Of a stretch of DNA of 64,000 nt, positions 16,913-25,662 are shown piece by piece (within the stretch, counting starts at the first letter, position 1; the number at the start of each line of letters is the position of its first letter). The position numbers were made by a program, and so were the translations under genes. This DNA comes from Psychrobacillus sp. BL-248-WT-3 (GTDB taxonomy: Bacteria; Bacillota; Bacilli; Bacillales_A; Planococcaceae), in NCBI RefSeq assembly GCF_012843435.1, contig NZ_JABAFC010000017.1, positions 1 to 64,000 on the forward strand, read 5' to 3'. The notes under the pieces are model-generated. The model was not told where the DNA came from. It did not search any database and was given only the letters and a program-made list of their open reading frames with translations.

Positions 16913-17261
16913 TTTTGCGACTCCCATCTTTTGATAATTTTAAGAGATTAGTATAGATCTATAAAGGCCCCTGATTAAGAGAACCACCTATTCATTGGTA
17001 TATATTCTGCCGTTTGGTTTCTTCAAATTCTATGGAAAATAATCTAATTAAGATGTAGTGCTTAGGTTTATGATCGGAGTCCAAGCATAAGCGACTCAGG
17101 AGAGGGGATTTCCTAGGAAATAGTTAGCTGTGTATAGAGGATAATTGGCTTAAACAGCAGATATTTCTACAATGTAATCTCTATATGAAAACAGTAAAGA
17201 CGCTCAGAATTTAAGCGCTTTTTTCTTTAGTTATACAGGTGTTTAAAAGAATATTCTTATC
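16913..17261. other. noncoding stretch with perfect 14-bp palindrome
   Basis: No credible gene in these 349 bases. It holds the perfect palindrome ATTTCCTAGGAAAT at 17108-17121 and a weak hairpin (AAAGACGCT...AGCGCTTT) near 17197-17220 that could end the minus-strand gene at 17262. Confidence 0.4.
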
Positions 17262-17468
17262 TTATTGGGTATTAGTAGTAAAACTGAATAAAGCGCTAAG
17301 TGAAATGCTCCATACAATTAGAATAAAAGATGTTGTCATCCAAAATGTATTTTTAGTAGTAGATTCATCCTTCTTTACTTTTTTTATTATTTCTATTAGG
17401 TTAAGACAAAAAATAATAGCTAATATCGGCATTAAAAAAGCTCCAATAATTATTAAGATTGTCAACAT
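17262..17468 (-). CDS. hypothetical two-helix membrane protein, 68 residues
   Basis: Two hydrophobic helices (about residues 2-23 and 44-63) joined by a Lys-rich loop. The ATG follows the strong site GGAGGTGAAA, which supports it over the plus-strand overlap frame. No family recognised. Confidence 0.65.
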   Translation of the reverse strand: MLTILIIIGAFLMPILAIIFCLNLIEIIKKVKKDESTTKNTFWMTTSFILIVWSISLSALFSFTTNTQ

Positions 17469-17629
17469 AGATTAATTTCACCTCCAAATTAATTAAAATC
17501 TTAAATATATACTATCATAAATTTCTCAATATTTCTAAAAATATCCAATAATAGAAACACTTCAAAACGGCACTGTGTTTTTCGTTTTTCTCTCCAACAC
17601 AAACCCATTAGACATATTTAACTTTAATC

Positions 17630-17681
17630 AAAAAAAGCTCCGTCAATTTTACATTCAGAGTAAAATTGCAGAGCTTTTTGT
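17630..17681 (-). terminator. pckA terminator (bidirectional)
   Basis: Long stem AAAAAGCTC...TCAATTTTAC / GTAAAATTG...GAGCTTTTT with loop ATTCAGA, beyond the pckA stop. Confidence 0.8.
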
Positions 17682-17729
17682 TTTTAGAAGTAGGCTTTTT
17701 TTGCATTAGCCGCTTAAGTTTTAATTGAA

Positions 17730-19316
17730 TTAAGCAGTAGGACCGCCTTTTAGTGATATCTCTTCAGAGACGCTTCCAAACTTTTGGAAGTTTTCGCGGA
17801 AGGATTGAGCTAGCTCAGATGCTTTTTGATCATAAGCCGCTTTATCTTCCCATGCGTTACGAGGGATTAATACCTCAGAAGGAACTCCGTCAATGCTAGT
17901 AGGAATATCTAATCCAAATACTGCATCTTTAGTTGTTTCTACATCAGTTAATTTACCTTCGATTGCTGCACGAACCATCGTACGTGTGTAAGAAAGCTTC
18001 ATACGGCTTCCTACACCATATTCTCCACCAGTCCAACCAGTGTTTACTAAGAATACTTGAGCACCGTGCTCATCGATTTTCTTCCCAAGCATTTCAGCAT
18101 ACACAGTTGCATGTAATGGTAGGAATGGAGAACCGAAGCATGTTGAGAATGCAGGTTGTGGAGAAGTAATTCCACGCTCTGTACCAGCAAGCTTAGAAGT
18201 AAATCCACTCAAGAAGTGATACATTGCTTGCTCTTTAGTAAGCTTACTGATTGGAGGTAATACTCCAAATGCATCTGCAGTTAAGAAGATGATTGTATTT
18301 GGGTGACCAGCAACAGATGGATCCACAATATTATCTATATATTGAATTGGATAAGCTGCACGAGTATTTTCAGTTAAAGAGCTATCAGTATAATCAGCAG
18401 TACGAGTAGTAGGGTCTACAACTACGTTTTCTAAAACAGTACCAAATTTGATAGCGTCAAAAATTTGTGGTTCATTTTCTCTTGTTAGGTCGATACATTT
18501 TGCATAGCAGCCGCCTTCGATATTAAATACGCCATTATCAGACCAGCCGTGCTCATCATCACCGATTAGTTTTCTTCCAGCATCAGCAGATAATGTAGTT
18601 TTTCCAGTACCTGATAGACCGAAGAATAATGTTACATCGCCTTTTTCTCCAACGTTAGCAGAGCAGTGCATTGGCAAAATATTTTGTTCAGGCAATAAAT
18701 AGTTCATAATAGAGAATATAGACTTTTTCATTTCTCCTGCGTATTCCGTACCACCGATTAAAACGATGCGTTTTTCCATAGATACAATGATAAAAGTTTC
18801 TGAATTAGTTCCGTCAACAGCAGGATTTGCTTTGAAGTTCGGAGCACTAATGACAGTGAAGTCTGCTTTATGAGATATTAACTCCTCTTCAGAAGGACGA
18901 ATGAATAATTGGTGAGCAAACAGGTTATGCCACGCGTATTCGTTGATTACTTGAATGCTTAAACGTGAATCCTTGTCTGCACCAGCGTATCCTTTAAAGA
19001 CGAATAGTTCATTTTTTTCCTTTAAATAGTTCATAACCTTTGAATATAATGCTTCAAAGTGCGAAGATGAGATAGGTTGGTTTACAGATCCCCAATCGAT
19101 TTTGTCTTTTGAGATAGGTTCATCAACAATATACTTGTCTTTTGGAGAACGTCCTGTATATTTGCCCGTCTCTGCTTTAACAGCTCCAGTGGAAGTTAGT
19201 ACTGCTTCTCCTCTTGACGTAGCTTTTTCCACTAATTGTGGTACTGATAATTGCAGGCTAATGTTGTTACCAGCTAACAATTCGTTCAGTTCGCTCACAG
19301 TATCGATTGAATTCAT
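17730..19316 (-). CDS. pckA: ATP-dependent phosphoenolpyruvate carboxykinase
   Basis: Gluconeogenic enzyme converting oxaloacetate and ATP to PEP, CO2 and ADP. Present are the kinase-1a P-loop [11 protein letters not shown], the metal site [20 protein letters not shown] near the N-terminus and the adenine-binding NTGWTGG motif. Its 528 residues are standard for the ATP family. ATG follows AAAGGATGG. A consensus-like promoter lies upstream, and the gene is divergent from metK as in B. subtilis. Confidence 0.97.
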   Translation of the reverse strand: MNSIDTVSELNELLAGNNISLQLSVPQLVEKATSRGEAVLTSTGAVKAETGKYTGRSPKDKYIVDEPISKDKIDWGSVNQPISSSHFEALYSKVMNYLKEKNELFVFKGYAGADKDSRLSIQVINEYAWHNLFAHQLFIRPSEEELISHKADFTVISAPNFKANPAVDGTNSETFIIVSMEKRIVLIGGTEYAGEMKKSIFSIMNYLLPEQNILPMHCSANVGEKGDVTLFFGLSGTGKTTLSADAGRKLIGDDEHGWSDNGVFNIEGGCYAKCIDLTRENEPQIFDAIKFGTVLENVVVDPTTRTADYTDSSLTENTRAAYPIQYIDNIVDPSVAGHPNTIIFLTADAFGVLPPISKLTKEQAMYHFLSGFTSKLAGTERGITSPQPAFSTCFGSPFLPLHATVYAEMLGKKIDEHGAQVFLVNTGWTGGEYGVGSRMKLSYTRTMVRAAIEGKLTDVETTKDAVFGLDIPTSIDGVPSEVLIPRNAWEDKAAYDQKASELAQSFRENFQKFGSVSEEISLKGGPTA

Positions 19317-19397
19317 ATAGTATTACCATCCTTTATTTAAAGTTTTTAGCTCTTCACGGAAACATCATAAAGAGGATTTTTCGTTGATATGTGAAAT

Positions 19398-19425
19398 AGT
19401 ATAACACATTAAACTAAATAGTCTA
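19398..19425 (-). promoter_or_regulatory. SigA-type promoter of pckA
   Basis: On the minus strand, TAGACT and TATACT are separated by 16 bases, with a transcript leader of about 75 bases before the pckA start. Confidence 0.55.
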
Positions 19426-19488
19426 CACTAATTAAAGCTCAAAAAATGATTTTTTTTAGTAATTGTGAATAAATAACAAATTTACCTG

Positions 19489-19517
19489 TTGACTTATTTT
19501 GCTAATATACGTATGAT
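19489..19517 (+). promoter_or_regulatory. SigA-type promoter of S-box/metK
   Basis: TTGACT, a 17-base spacer and TATGAT, ending 15 bases before the riboswitch aptamer begins. Confidence 0.75.
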
Positions 19518-19532
19518 GGTGAATTGAACGGA

Positions 19533-19717
19533 TACTCTTATTCCGAGCGTGTGGAGGGGTTCAGGCCCTATGAAACCCGGCAACCTGTAATTATACTTAC
19601 GTTACAAAGGTGCCAAACCTGATACAAGGTGAAATTCCTTGATTGATAAGAGTGAAAGGTGTTTATGATATTAATCCCTTTCCTCATGTAACTACGTGAG
19701 TGAGAGGTTTTTTTATA
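19533..19717 (+). promoter_or_regulatory. SAM-I (S-box) riboswitch with terminator, upstream of metK
   Basis: P1 strands ACTCTTAT (19534) and ATAAGAGT (19646) enclose the conserved S-box core: GTGGAGGG, GGCCCTATGAAACCCGGCAA, AAGGTGCCAA and CCTGA. The expression platform is a 14-pair stem at about 19676-19710 followed by a T7 run. High SAM should stop transcription before metK, giving feedback control of SAM synthesis. Confidence 0.95.
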
Positions 19718-19776
19718 TTACATCGCCCTAAATCCTTGTGTGCCAAGTCCGAAACGGCTTCAAGTTTACTATAGGC

Positions 19777-19826
19777 TTGACATGGGAATGAGTACCGTAT
19801 CAATTCCTGAGAGAAATCTCGCAGGA
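19777..19826 (+). promoter_or_regulatory. post-terminator metK leader: perfect -35 box and hairpin next to RBS
   Basis: Downstream of the riboswitch terminator is a perfect TTGACA (19777) with poor -10 candidates (TATCAA at 15 bases, TCAATT at 17). It is followed by hairpin TCCTG-GAGA/TCTC-CAGGA (19805-19826), five bases before the metK ribosome binding site. It may be a second, SAM-independent promoter or a translation-level or RNA-stability element; neither is proven. Confidence 0.35.
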
Positions 19827-19843
19827 CATAGGAGGGAATTTTT

Positions 19844-21040
19844 TTGACACAAAGACGATTATTTACATCGGAATCAGTAACAGAAGGTCATCCAGATAAA
19901 ATTTGTGACCAAATATCAGATGCTATCTTAGATGCGATTTTAACGGAAGATCCAAACGCTCGTGTAGCTTGTGAAACAACAGTTACTACAGGTTTGGTTT
20001 TAGTTGCTGGAGAAATCACAACCTCTACTTATGTAGACATTCCAAAAGTAGTGCGAGCTACTATTCAAGAAATTGGATATACGCGAGCTAAATATGGTTT
20101 TGACTCAGAAACGTCAGCAGTTCTTACAGCTATCGATGAGCAATCGGTTGATATCGCTATGGGAGTTGACCAAGCACTAGAAGCTCGAGAAGGTTCGATG
20201 TCTGATTCTGATATTGAAGCAATCGGAGCTGGGGACCAAGGTTTAATGTTTGGCTATGCTTGTAATGAAACACCAGAGCTTATGCCACTTCCAATTAGCC
20301 TAGCCCACAAATTAGCTCGCCGATTAGCTGAGGTTCGTAAAGACGAAACATTAGATTACTTACGACCAGATGGTAAAACACAAGTAACAGTAGAATATGA
20401 CGAAAATAACAATCCAGTTCATATCGATACGATTGTTATTTCCACACAGCATCATCCGGAAGTAACGTTAGAACAAATTCAAAAAGATTTAAAAGAGCAT
20501 GTGATTAAACCAGTAGTTCCTACTAATTTAATAACAGACGAAACAAAGTACTTTATCAACCCGACTGGTCGCTTTGTTATCGGTGGTCCGCAAGGGGATG
20601 CAGGTTTGACAGGTCGTAAAATTATCGTAGATACTTACGGTGGGTATGCTCGTCATGGAGGAGGAGCTTTCTCTGGTAAGGATCCAACAAAAGTAGACCG
20701 TTCTGCAGCTTATGCAGCTCGTTATGTGGCAAAGAATATTGTTGCAGCTGGTCTTGCTGATCGTTGTGAGGTACAGCTTGCTTATGCAATCGGTGTAGCA
20801 CAGCCTGTATCAATTGCTATTGATACATTTGAAACAGGTAAAGTATCCGAAGCAGATTTGGTAACTTATATCCGTGAGCTATTTGACCTTCGCCCAGCTG
20901 GCATTATTAAAATGTTAGACCTTCGTCGCCCAATCTACAAGCAAACTGCTGCTTACGGACATTTTGGACGTACAGATATTGATGCACCATGGGAAAGAAC
21001 AGACAAAGCAGAGCTATTAAAGCAAAAGGCTGGTCTATAA
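19844..21040 (+). CDS. metK: S-adenosylmethionine synthetase MetK
   Basis: Makes SAM from methionine and ATP. Signatures: [14 protein letters not shown] at the N-terminus, [12 protein letters not shown] in the middle and [19 protein letters not shown]. Its 398 residues are typical. The start is TTG with GGAGGG eight bases upstream. Controlled by the SAM riboswitch in its leader; followed by a strong terminator. Confidence 0.97.
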   Translation: MTQRRLFTSESVTEGHPDKICDQISDAILDAILTEDPNARVACETTVTTGLVLVAGEITTSTYVDIPKVVRATIQEIGYTRAKYGFDSETSAVLTAIDEQSVDIAMGVDQALEAREGSMSDSDIEAIGAGDQGLMFGYACNETPELMPLPISLAHKLARRLAEVRKDETLDYLRPDGKTQVTVEYDENNNPVHIDTIVISTQHHPEVTLEQIQKDLKEHVIKPVVPTNLITDETKYFINPTGRFVIGGPQGDAGLTGRKIIVDTYGGYARHGGGAFSGKDPTKVDRSAAYAARYVAKNIVAAGLADRCEVQLAYAIGVAQPVSIAIDTFETGKVSEADLVTYIRELFDLRPAGIIKMLDLRRPIYKQTAAYGHFGRTDIDAPWERTDKAELLKQKAGL

Positions 21041-21073
21041 AAGAGTCTTCTATTACAGAATGCCTCTTATAAA

Positions 21074-21123
21074 AACAGAAGGTATTAAGAGATTGATCTC
21101 TTAATACCTTCTGTTCTTTTTAT
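21074..21123 (+). terminator. metK terminator
   Basis: Perfect 19-pair stem AACAGAAGGTATTAAGAGA against its complement, loop TTGA, then CTTTTTAT. Confidence 0.9.
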
Positions 21124-21252
21124 ACTTTTATACAGATGATCTGAGAACTAAGTGTATTTAAAGGAGATTAATAATTGGGTGCGTTTACTCTTAATGGATT
21201 AATGAGTATAAATTATATAAAATATAAGAATACTTTAGTTTCTTAAACATTT

Positions 21253-21777
21253 TTAAATTGGTTTTACTGATTTATAGTATTGTCCTTTTTCCGCATACTC
21301 ATGAATAATTCGTTGGACATCTTTTTTATCTTCCTCATTTAATTCTCGTATAACCTTTGCTGGACTTCCAAAAGCAAGCGTATTAGGTGGAATTTTTTTG
21401 CCTTGGGGAACCAAGCTTCCTGCTCCAATAAAAGCACCCTCACCTATTTCAGCGCCATCTAATATAATGGAACCCATGCCAATTAAAGCACCTTTTCGGA
21501 TTGTGCAGCTATGTAAAGTGACCTGATGGCCGACAGTGACCTCATCTTCAATGATTAGTGGGTTATTGGGACTTTGGTGTAGGCAACTTAAATCTTGAAT
21601 GCTTACTCTACTTCCGATCACAGTAGGGGCAACGTCCCCTCTAATTACCGTATTAAACCAAATTGTAGTCTCTGGTCCGATTGTAACATCCCCTGTAATT
21701 GTGACATAATCAGCAATATAAACTGATTCATCGATCGAAGGTTTTTTATCTTTGTAAGGATAAATCAAAATAGACAC
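21253..21777 (-). CDS. ytoA: gamma-carbonic-anhydrase-like hexapeptide protein YtoA
   Basis: A left-handed beta-helix protein of 174 residues with repeated hexapeptides. Metal-site His residues are in SCLHQSPNN and GHQVTLHSC, as in gamma-class carbonic anhydrase-like proteins (B. subtilis YtoA). Whether it is an active anhydrase is not known from sequence. It lies between metK and a divergent hydrolase gene. ATG at 21777 is preceded by AGGAGTGTG. Confidence 0.85.
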   Translation of the reverse strand: MSILIYPYKDKKPSIDESVYIADYVTITGDVTIGPETTIWFNTVIRGDVAPTVIGSRVSIQDLSCLHQSPNNPLIIEDEVTVGHQVTLHSCTIRKGALIGMGSIILDGAEIGEGAFIGAGSLVPQGKKIPPNTLAFGSPAKVIRELNEEDKKDVQRIIHEYAEKGQYYKSVKPI

Positions 21778-21878
21778 ACTCCTTTATTTTATTAGAATAT
21801 AATTAATCCTATCAAACAAATGGGAAGAAGGAAATAAATAGTACGTGGAGAGTGTTTTAGAAATGAGGTATGTTGAAC

Positions 21879-22670
21879 ATGTGGAAATGGGAATCAGATG
21901 AAAAAGCAAAAGCAGTAGTAATAATTGTTCATAGTGCCTATGAGCATCACAGACGCTATGCTTGGTTAATCGAAAAATTGAGAAGCTCTAATTGCCATAT
22001 AGTAATGGGAGATCTACCTGGACATGGGGAGTTGGTGAGAGCTAAAACGATCCATGATGAATCTTTTGATCTTTACAAAGAATACATAAAACAAGCAGTA
22101 CAGGTGGCAGTTTCCTATGATCTTCCTATATTCATCATTGGACATGGTCTTGGGGCAACGCTGGTGATGAAAATGTTACATAAAATAGAGGTCCAGTATG
22201 CAGGTGTTATCTTGACATCGCCATGGCTACAGTTAAACAAGCTTCCATCTAAATGGACGAAGACTTTAGCTAAAATCTCCGTACAGCAAAAGATAAACCA
22301 CGATATTCAGCTCAAGGAACTCACTAGAAACTACGGCGCTTATCAAAATCTAGTTGATGATCCTTATTATCGAACAATAATTTCACATGGCTGGTATAAA
22401 GAGCTGGAAAATGAGATGAAAACGGTAAGTCAATATCATGAATCTATTCCTAATGTTCCTTTACTATTGATGACAGGGGAAAGAGATAAAATTACGGATA
22501 CAGCAGCTGCTAAAGTATGGCTGAAAAAACAAGAGCTTTCGGATTATCAATTTAAGGAATGGAAGAATTGCTTTCATGACTTGTATCTAGAGCCAGAAAG
22601 GGAAGAAATATTTACGTATTCCCACTCCTTCATTAATAATGTATTACGATCCATCGGGTATATCGTGTAA
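21879..22670 (+). CDS. YtpA-like alpha/beta hydrolase with Gly at the nucleophile position
   Basis: A 263-residue alpha/beta hydrolase of the monoacylglycerol-lipase/YtpA type (B. subtilis YtpA is linked to bacilysocin synthesis). The nucleophile elbow reads GHGLGA: residue 90 (codon GGT at 22146-22148) is Gly where family members carry Ser. The acid (MTGERDKITD) and His (NCFHDLYLEP) are kept. It is either a pseudoenzyme, a differently acting protein or a point change of AGT. Start at 21879 chosen because GAGG lies 10 bases upstream; ATG at 21870 is too close to it. Confidence 0.8.
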   Translation: MWKWESDEKAKAVVIIVHSAYEHHRRYAWLIEKLRSSNCHIVMGDLPGHGELVRAKTIHDESFDLYKEYIKQAVQVAVSYDLPIFIIGHGLGATLVMKMLHKIEVQYAGVILTSPWLQLNKLPSKWTKTLAKISVQQKINHDIQLKELTRNYGAYQNLVDDPYYRTIISHGWYKELENEMKTVSQYHESIPNVPLLLMTGERDKITDTAAAKVWLKKQELSDYQFKEWKNCFHDLYLEPEREEIFTYSHSFINNVLRSIGYIV

Positions 22671-22796
22671 TAATTAACTGGCCACTAGAAACTGAAGTAC
22701 AAATAGAAATGCTTCAATCGAAACGAAGGACATGTATAATTTGAATTACAATTCCTTAAAATATACAAACGAATAATCCATCATTTGAAAAAAATA

Positions 22797-23184
22797 GGCT
22801 ATGTTAAAGGTTAGGGTTGATTTATGATGCAAAGAAATCTTAAATCAGTGAGTAGAATTGATCTCCGCACCAGCCGGACGCTTTCCTCGGGGTGAGCGAT
22901 AAGCCATCACCCATCGCTAACGCGCGTGGTTGTGATGTCTTATCTGTCTCACTCATCCCGTAGGAGTCGCCGTCTGGCGCTCCAATCAATAAATGGAACA
23001 GCTTTAGCATCGATAAATCGCTAAAAAATTTACTCGCATAAACAAAGCTGAAAAACTGTCACCAACCCCAATTACATCATCTATTTATGTTCTTAATAGT
23101 CATTTGAAAGTACCTTTGTTTATGTTTACAGTCACTATAAAAAATTTTTTTCAGTCAAAATCAACCAATAACTTTAACAAAGTT
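22797..23184 (+). mobile_element. MITE-like element, copy 1 (~388 bp)
   Basis: Near-identical along its length to 29630-30014. The left end TGTTAAAGGTTAGGGTTGAT is an imperfect inverted repeat of the right end (ATCAACCAATAACTTTAACA). The interior has no credible gene. The core 22851-22990 is a long imperfect palindrome centred on GATAAGCCATCAC / GTGATGTCTTATC. No transposase is encoded, so movement, if any, needs a helper in trans. The rest of the 22671-23382 gap holds one terminator. Confidence 0.8.
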
Positions 23185-23236
23185 AAAAAATATAATAAAC
23201 CTTAATAAGTGACTAGAACAAAGCCACCTTAGAAAT

Positions 23237-23283
23237 AAAAAACCACTAAAATTTTACGAACAGTAGAATTTTAGTGGTTTTTC
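23237..23283. terminator. bidirectional terminator
   Basis: Perfect stem AAAAACCACTAAAATT / AATTTTAGTGGTTTTT with a 13-base loop, past the MITE-like element and before the minus-strand gene end. Confidence 0.8.
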
Positions 23284-23382
23284 TTCGCTATGGTTCTTCG
23301 CTCGAACAAGTTTTTACCTCTATATCAAAGATATGCTTACTATTTCAAGACCTGAAAGGGAGACTAATTATGTTCAGTGTTT

Positions 23383-23571
23383 CTATTTTGAATATTTATT
23401 GTCTTCTAACAGCATGATAATTTTGTCCAATTTTTTATCAATATCTGATTCAGAAGAGGTATGAAACGATCTTGGTGTGGTATTTATTAATAGTCTTCTT
23501 ATAAAAAGTGTGAATGATATTACTCCTAGCATGATTAAACTCAAAATAATGATTAACGTAATAATATCCAT
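23383..23571 (-). CDS. DUF4083-like small membrane protein, 62 residues
   Basis: One N-terminal membrane helix (about residues 2-25), then FIRRLLIN and a C-terminal helix DIDKKLDKIIMLLEDN. This layout matches the DUF4083 family of Bacillus small membrane proteins as I recall it. ATG follows GGAGGTCATT. Function unknown. Confidence 0.65.
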   Translation of the reverse strand: MDIITLIIILSLIMLGVISFTLFIRRLLINTTPRSFHTSSESDIDKKLDKIIMLLEDNKYSK

Positions 23572-23722
23572 AATGACCTCCTATATTTTCCTAATTATAC
23601 CACTTTGTGATTGCGGAAAAAGTAATTTTAAAGAGAAGGGTTACATATATGAGGAAAGTACTTACTTAACTATCACTTTTATCTATATTAAATGTTTCAT
23701 TATCAAACAAATAGAATTTTTG

Positions 23723-23731
23723 TGTTATAAT
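23723..23731 (+). promoter_or_regulatory. extended -10 promoter of malic enzyme gene
   Basis: TGTTATAAT, a perfect TATAAT with an extended TG one base upstream, lies 39 bases before the malic enzyme start. No good -35 is present, which the extended -10 could offset. Confidence 0.5.
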
Positions 23732-23769
23732 CATATAATTCAAAAATAGTGAGAGATTAGGAGAAAACT

Positions 23770-25086
23770 ATGGAAAACCAACATATTATTCGTAATATAA
23801 TAGTAGAAACACCTTCTAAACCTGGTAACTTTGCTAAGGTAGCAACTGCCATTGGAATGGGAGAAGGCGATATAGGGGATATTACAACTTTAAAAAGTGG
23901 TGCTTTAACTACTATTCGCGACATATCTGTTACAAGCAAGTCTAAAAAAGATTTTGAAAAAATTATAAGTAATATAGAAGCTATTGGAAACGGTGTGAAA
24001 ATTCAAGCAATCAGTGATGATGTGTTGAAAGCGCATGAAGGTGGAAAGATTGCGATGAAGAGCAGATATGACGTTCGTTCACTAGGGGACCTTCAAAGAA
24101 TCTACACACCTGGTGTTGCTAGTGTTTGCATGGAGATTGTCAATGAACCAGACAAGGCTCAATATTTTACTTCTATCGGAAATTCAGTAGCTATTGTTAC
24201 GGATGGAACTGCTATATTAGGGTTAGGTAACATCGGTTCTGTTGCAGGTATGCCAGTAATGGAGGGGAAATCTGTACTGTTAGATCAGTTTGTAGGATTG
24301 AGCGGTATACCGATTCTATTAGATACGAGCGATCCGGACGAAGTAGTAGAAACTATTAAGCATATTCACCAAGGATTTGGTGCAATATTGCTTGAAGATA
24401 TCGGTTCACCACATTGCTTTGAAATAGAAGAAAGATTAAAAGCAGAGCTTCCGATCCCTGTTATGCATGATGACCAGCATGGAACTGCAGTGGTAGCATT
24501 GTCTGCTATACTTTCTGCATGTCGAGCTACCGAGGTAGACATCAAAAAGGCAAGGATTGGTCAGATAGGCTTAGGAGCAGCTGGATTAGCTATATGCCGT
24601 ATGTTAATGGCCTATGGAGTAGAAGATGTATATGGATTGGATCGTCAGGAAGCGGCAAAAGAGCGTCTGCTTCAGTACGGTGGTCAGACAATGAATTCTT
24701 TAGAAGAAATGATGGAGAACTGTGATATTATCGTAGCTACTACTGGTGTTCAAGGTTTGATAAAACCGGAGATGGTGCGAAAAGGTCAAATCATATTAGC
24801 GCTTTCTAACCCTAATCCAGAAATCCTTCCATCTGAAGCGATTGCAGCTGGAGCAGCTTTTGCTGCAGATGGTCGCTCAGTAAATAATGTAATAGGATTC
24901 CCAGGAATTTTTAAAGGTGCTTTAAACGCTGGAGCTAAAGAAATCACGTATCCAATGCTGATTGCAGCGGCGAAGGCAATTGTGGATTATACAAGACCGG
25001 GTGAGCTAATACCAAACCCATTAGATCCTGCAGTCCATTATATTGTCGCTCGCGCAGTCGAAGAGGCTGTAACGAAACAAGCTTAA
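23770..25086 (+). CDS. NAD(P)-dependent malic enzyme with N-terminal ACT domain
   Basis: Oxidatively decarboxylates malate to pyruvate. Residues about 8-80 form an ACT regulatory domain (IVETPSKPGNFAKVATAIG). The malic domain has YTPGVASVC, VTDGTAILGLGNIG, LEDIGSPHCFEIE and MHDDQHGTAVV; the NAD-binding part has IGQIGLGAAGLA. At 438 residues with the ACT domain it resembles B. subtilis MleA/MaeA rather than the shorter YtsJ. Cofactor preference is not decided. Confidence 0.88.
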   Translation: MENQHIIRNIIVETPSKPGNFAKVATAIGMGEGDIGDITTLKSGALTTIRDISVTSKSKKDFEKIISNIEAIGNGVKIQAISDDVLKAHEGGKIAMKSRYDVRSLGDLQRIYTPGVASVCMEIVNEPDKAQYFTSIGNSVAIVTDGTAILGLGNIGSVAGMPVMEGKSVLLDQFVGLSGIPILLDTSDPDEVVETIKHIHQGFGAILLEDIGSPHCFEIEERLKAELPIPVMHDDQHGTAVVALSAILSACRATEVDIKKARIGQIGLGAAGLAICRMLMAYGVEDVYGLDRQEAAKERLLQYGGQTMNSLEEMMENCDIIVATTGVQGLIKPEMVRKGQIILALSNPNPEILPSEAIAAGAAFAADGRSVNNVIGFPGIFKGALNAGAKEITYPMLIAAAKAIVDYTRPGELIPNPLDPAVHYIVARAVEEAVTKQA

Positions 25087-25096
25087 TCTAAAAAGC

Positions 25097-25143
25097 AAAA
25101 AGAAGAAGATACCAGCTAGGAAGCTGAAATCTTCTTCTTTTTT
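25097..25143. terminator. bidirectional terminator, malic enzyme / bpsB
   Basis: Outer stem AAAAAGAAGAAGAT / ATCTTCTTCTTTTT with an inner CAGCT/AGCTG hairpin. It overlaps the bpsB stop codon (25116-25118). Confidence 0.8.
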
Positions 25144-25661
25144 AATGCTTCTTCATAATCTGTTGCTTCTATTAAAGCCTTCTCTTCTAATGGAATCCGA
25201 ACGGAAAGCATTGCAAGGTTTAATAGCGTGAACGCAAGTGCTGTAAAATATGCCTGGAACATCAGGGGAAGTAACAGGATTTCGGTACAAACAACAATAT
25301 AGTTAGGGTGTCTGAAATATAGATATGGACCTTTTGTAACTACGTTAGCGCCAGGAAGTATAATTATTTTGGTATTCCAAAACTTTCCGAGAGATGTCAG
25401 GCACCACACGCGAAGTAATTGGACTAACAAGAAAACGAATAAAAATACTGGGAATAATGGAGAAATTCCTCGATCCAGTAAAACAACCTCTGCAATTAGA
25501 AAAAGAAAGAAGCTTATATGAAGTGCTAGCATGTAAGGGTAATGGGAAGCTCCCACTTCGTAGGCCCCTTGAGCTAGCATTCGTTTCTCGTTTCTCTTAG
25601 CAACAGCTACTTCGACTAATCTCTGAATTATGACTAGTGCTATAACGATGAAAAATAACAT
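25116..25661 (-). CDS. bpsB: isoprenylcysteine-carboxyl-methyltransferase-family protein BpsB
   Basis: A 181-residue membrane methyltransferase; the family signature RHPNYIVVCTEILLLP is present. In B. subtilis the homolog (YpbQ/BpsB) O-methylates alkylpyrones made by BpsA. Start directly after the bpsA stop (TGATATG) behind GGAGGG, so it is translationally coupled to bpsA. Confidence 0.88.
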   Translation of the reverse strand: MLFFIVIALVIIQRLVEVAVAKRNEKRMLAQGAYEVGASHYPYMLALHISFFLFLIAEVVLLDRGISPLFPVFLFVFLLVQLLRVWCLTSLGKFWNTKIIILPGANVVTKGPYLYFRHPNYIVVCTEILLLPLMFQAYFTALAFTLLNLAMLSVRIPLEEKALIEATDYEEALKKKKISAS

Positions 25662-25662
25662 A

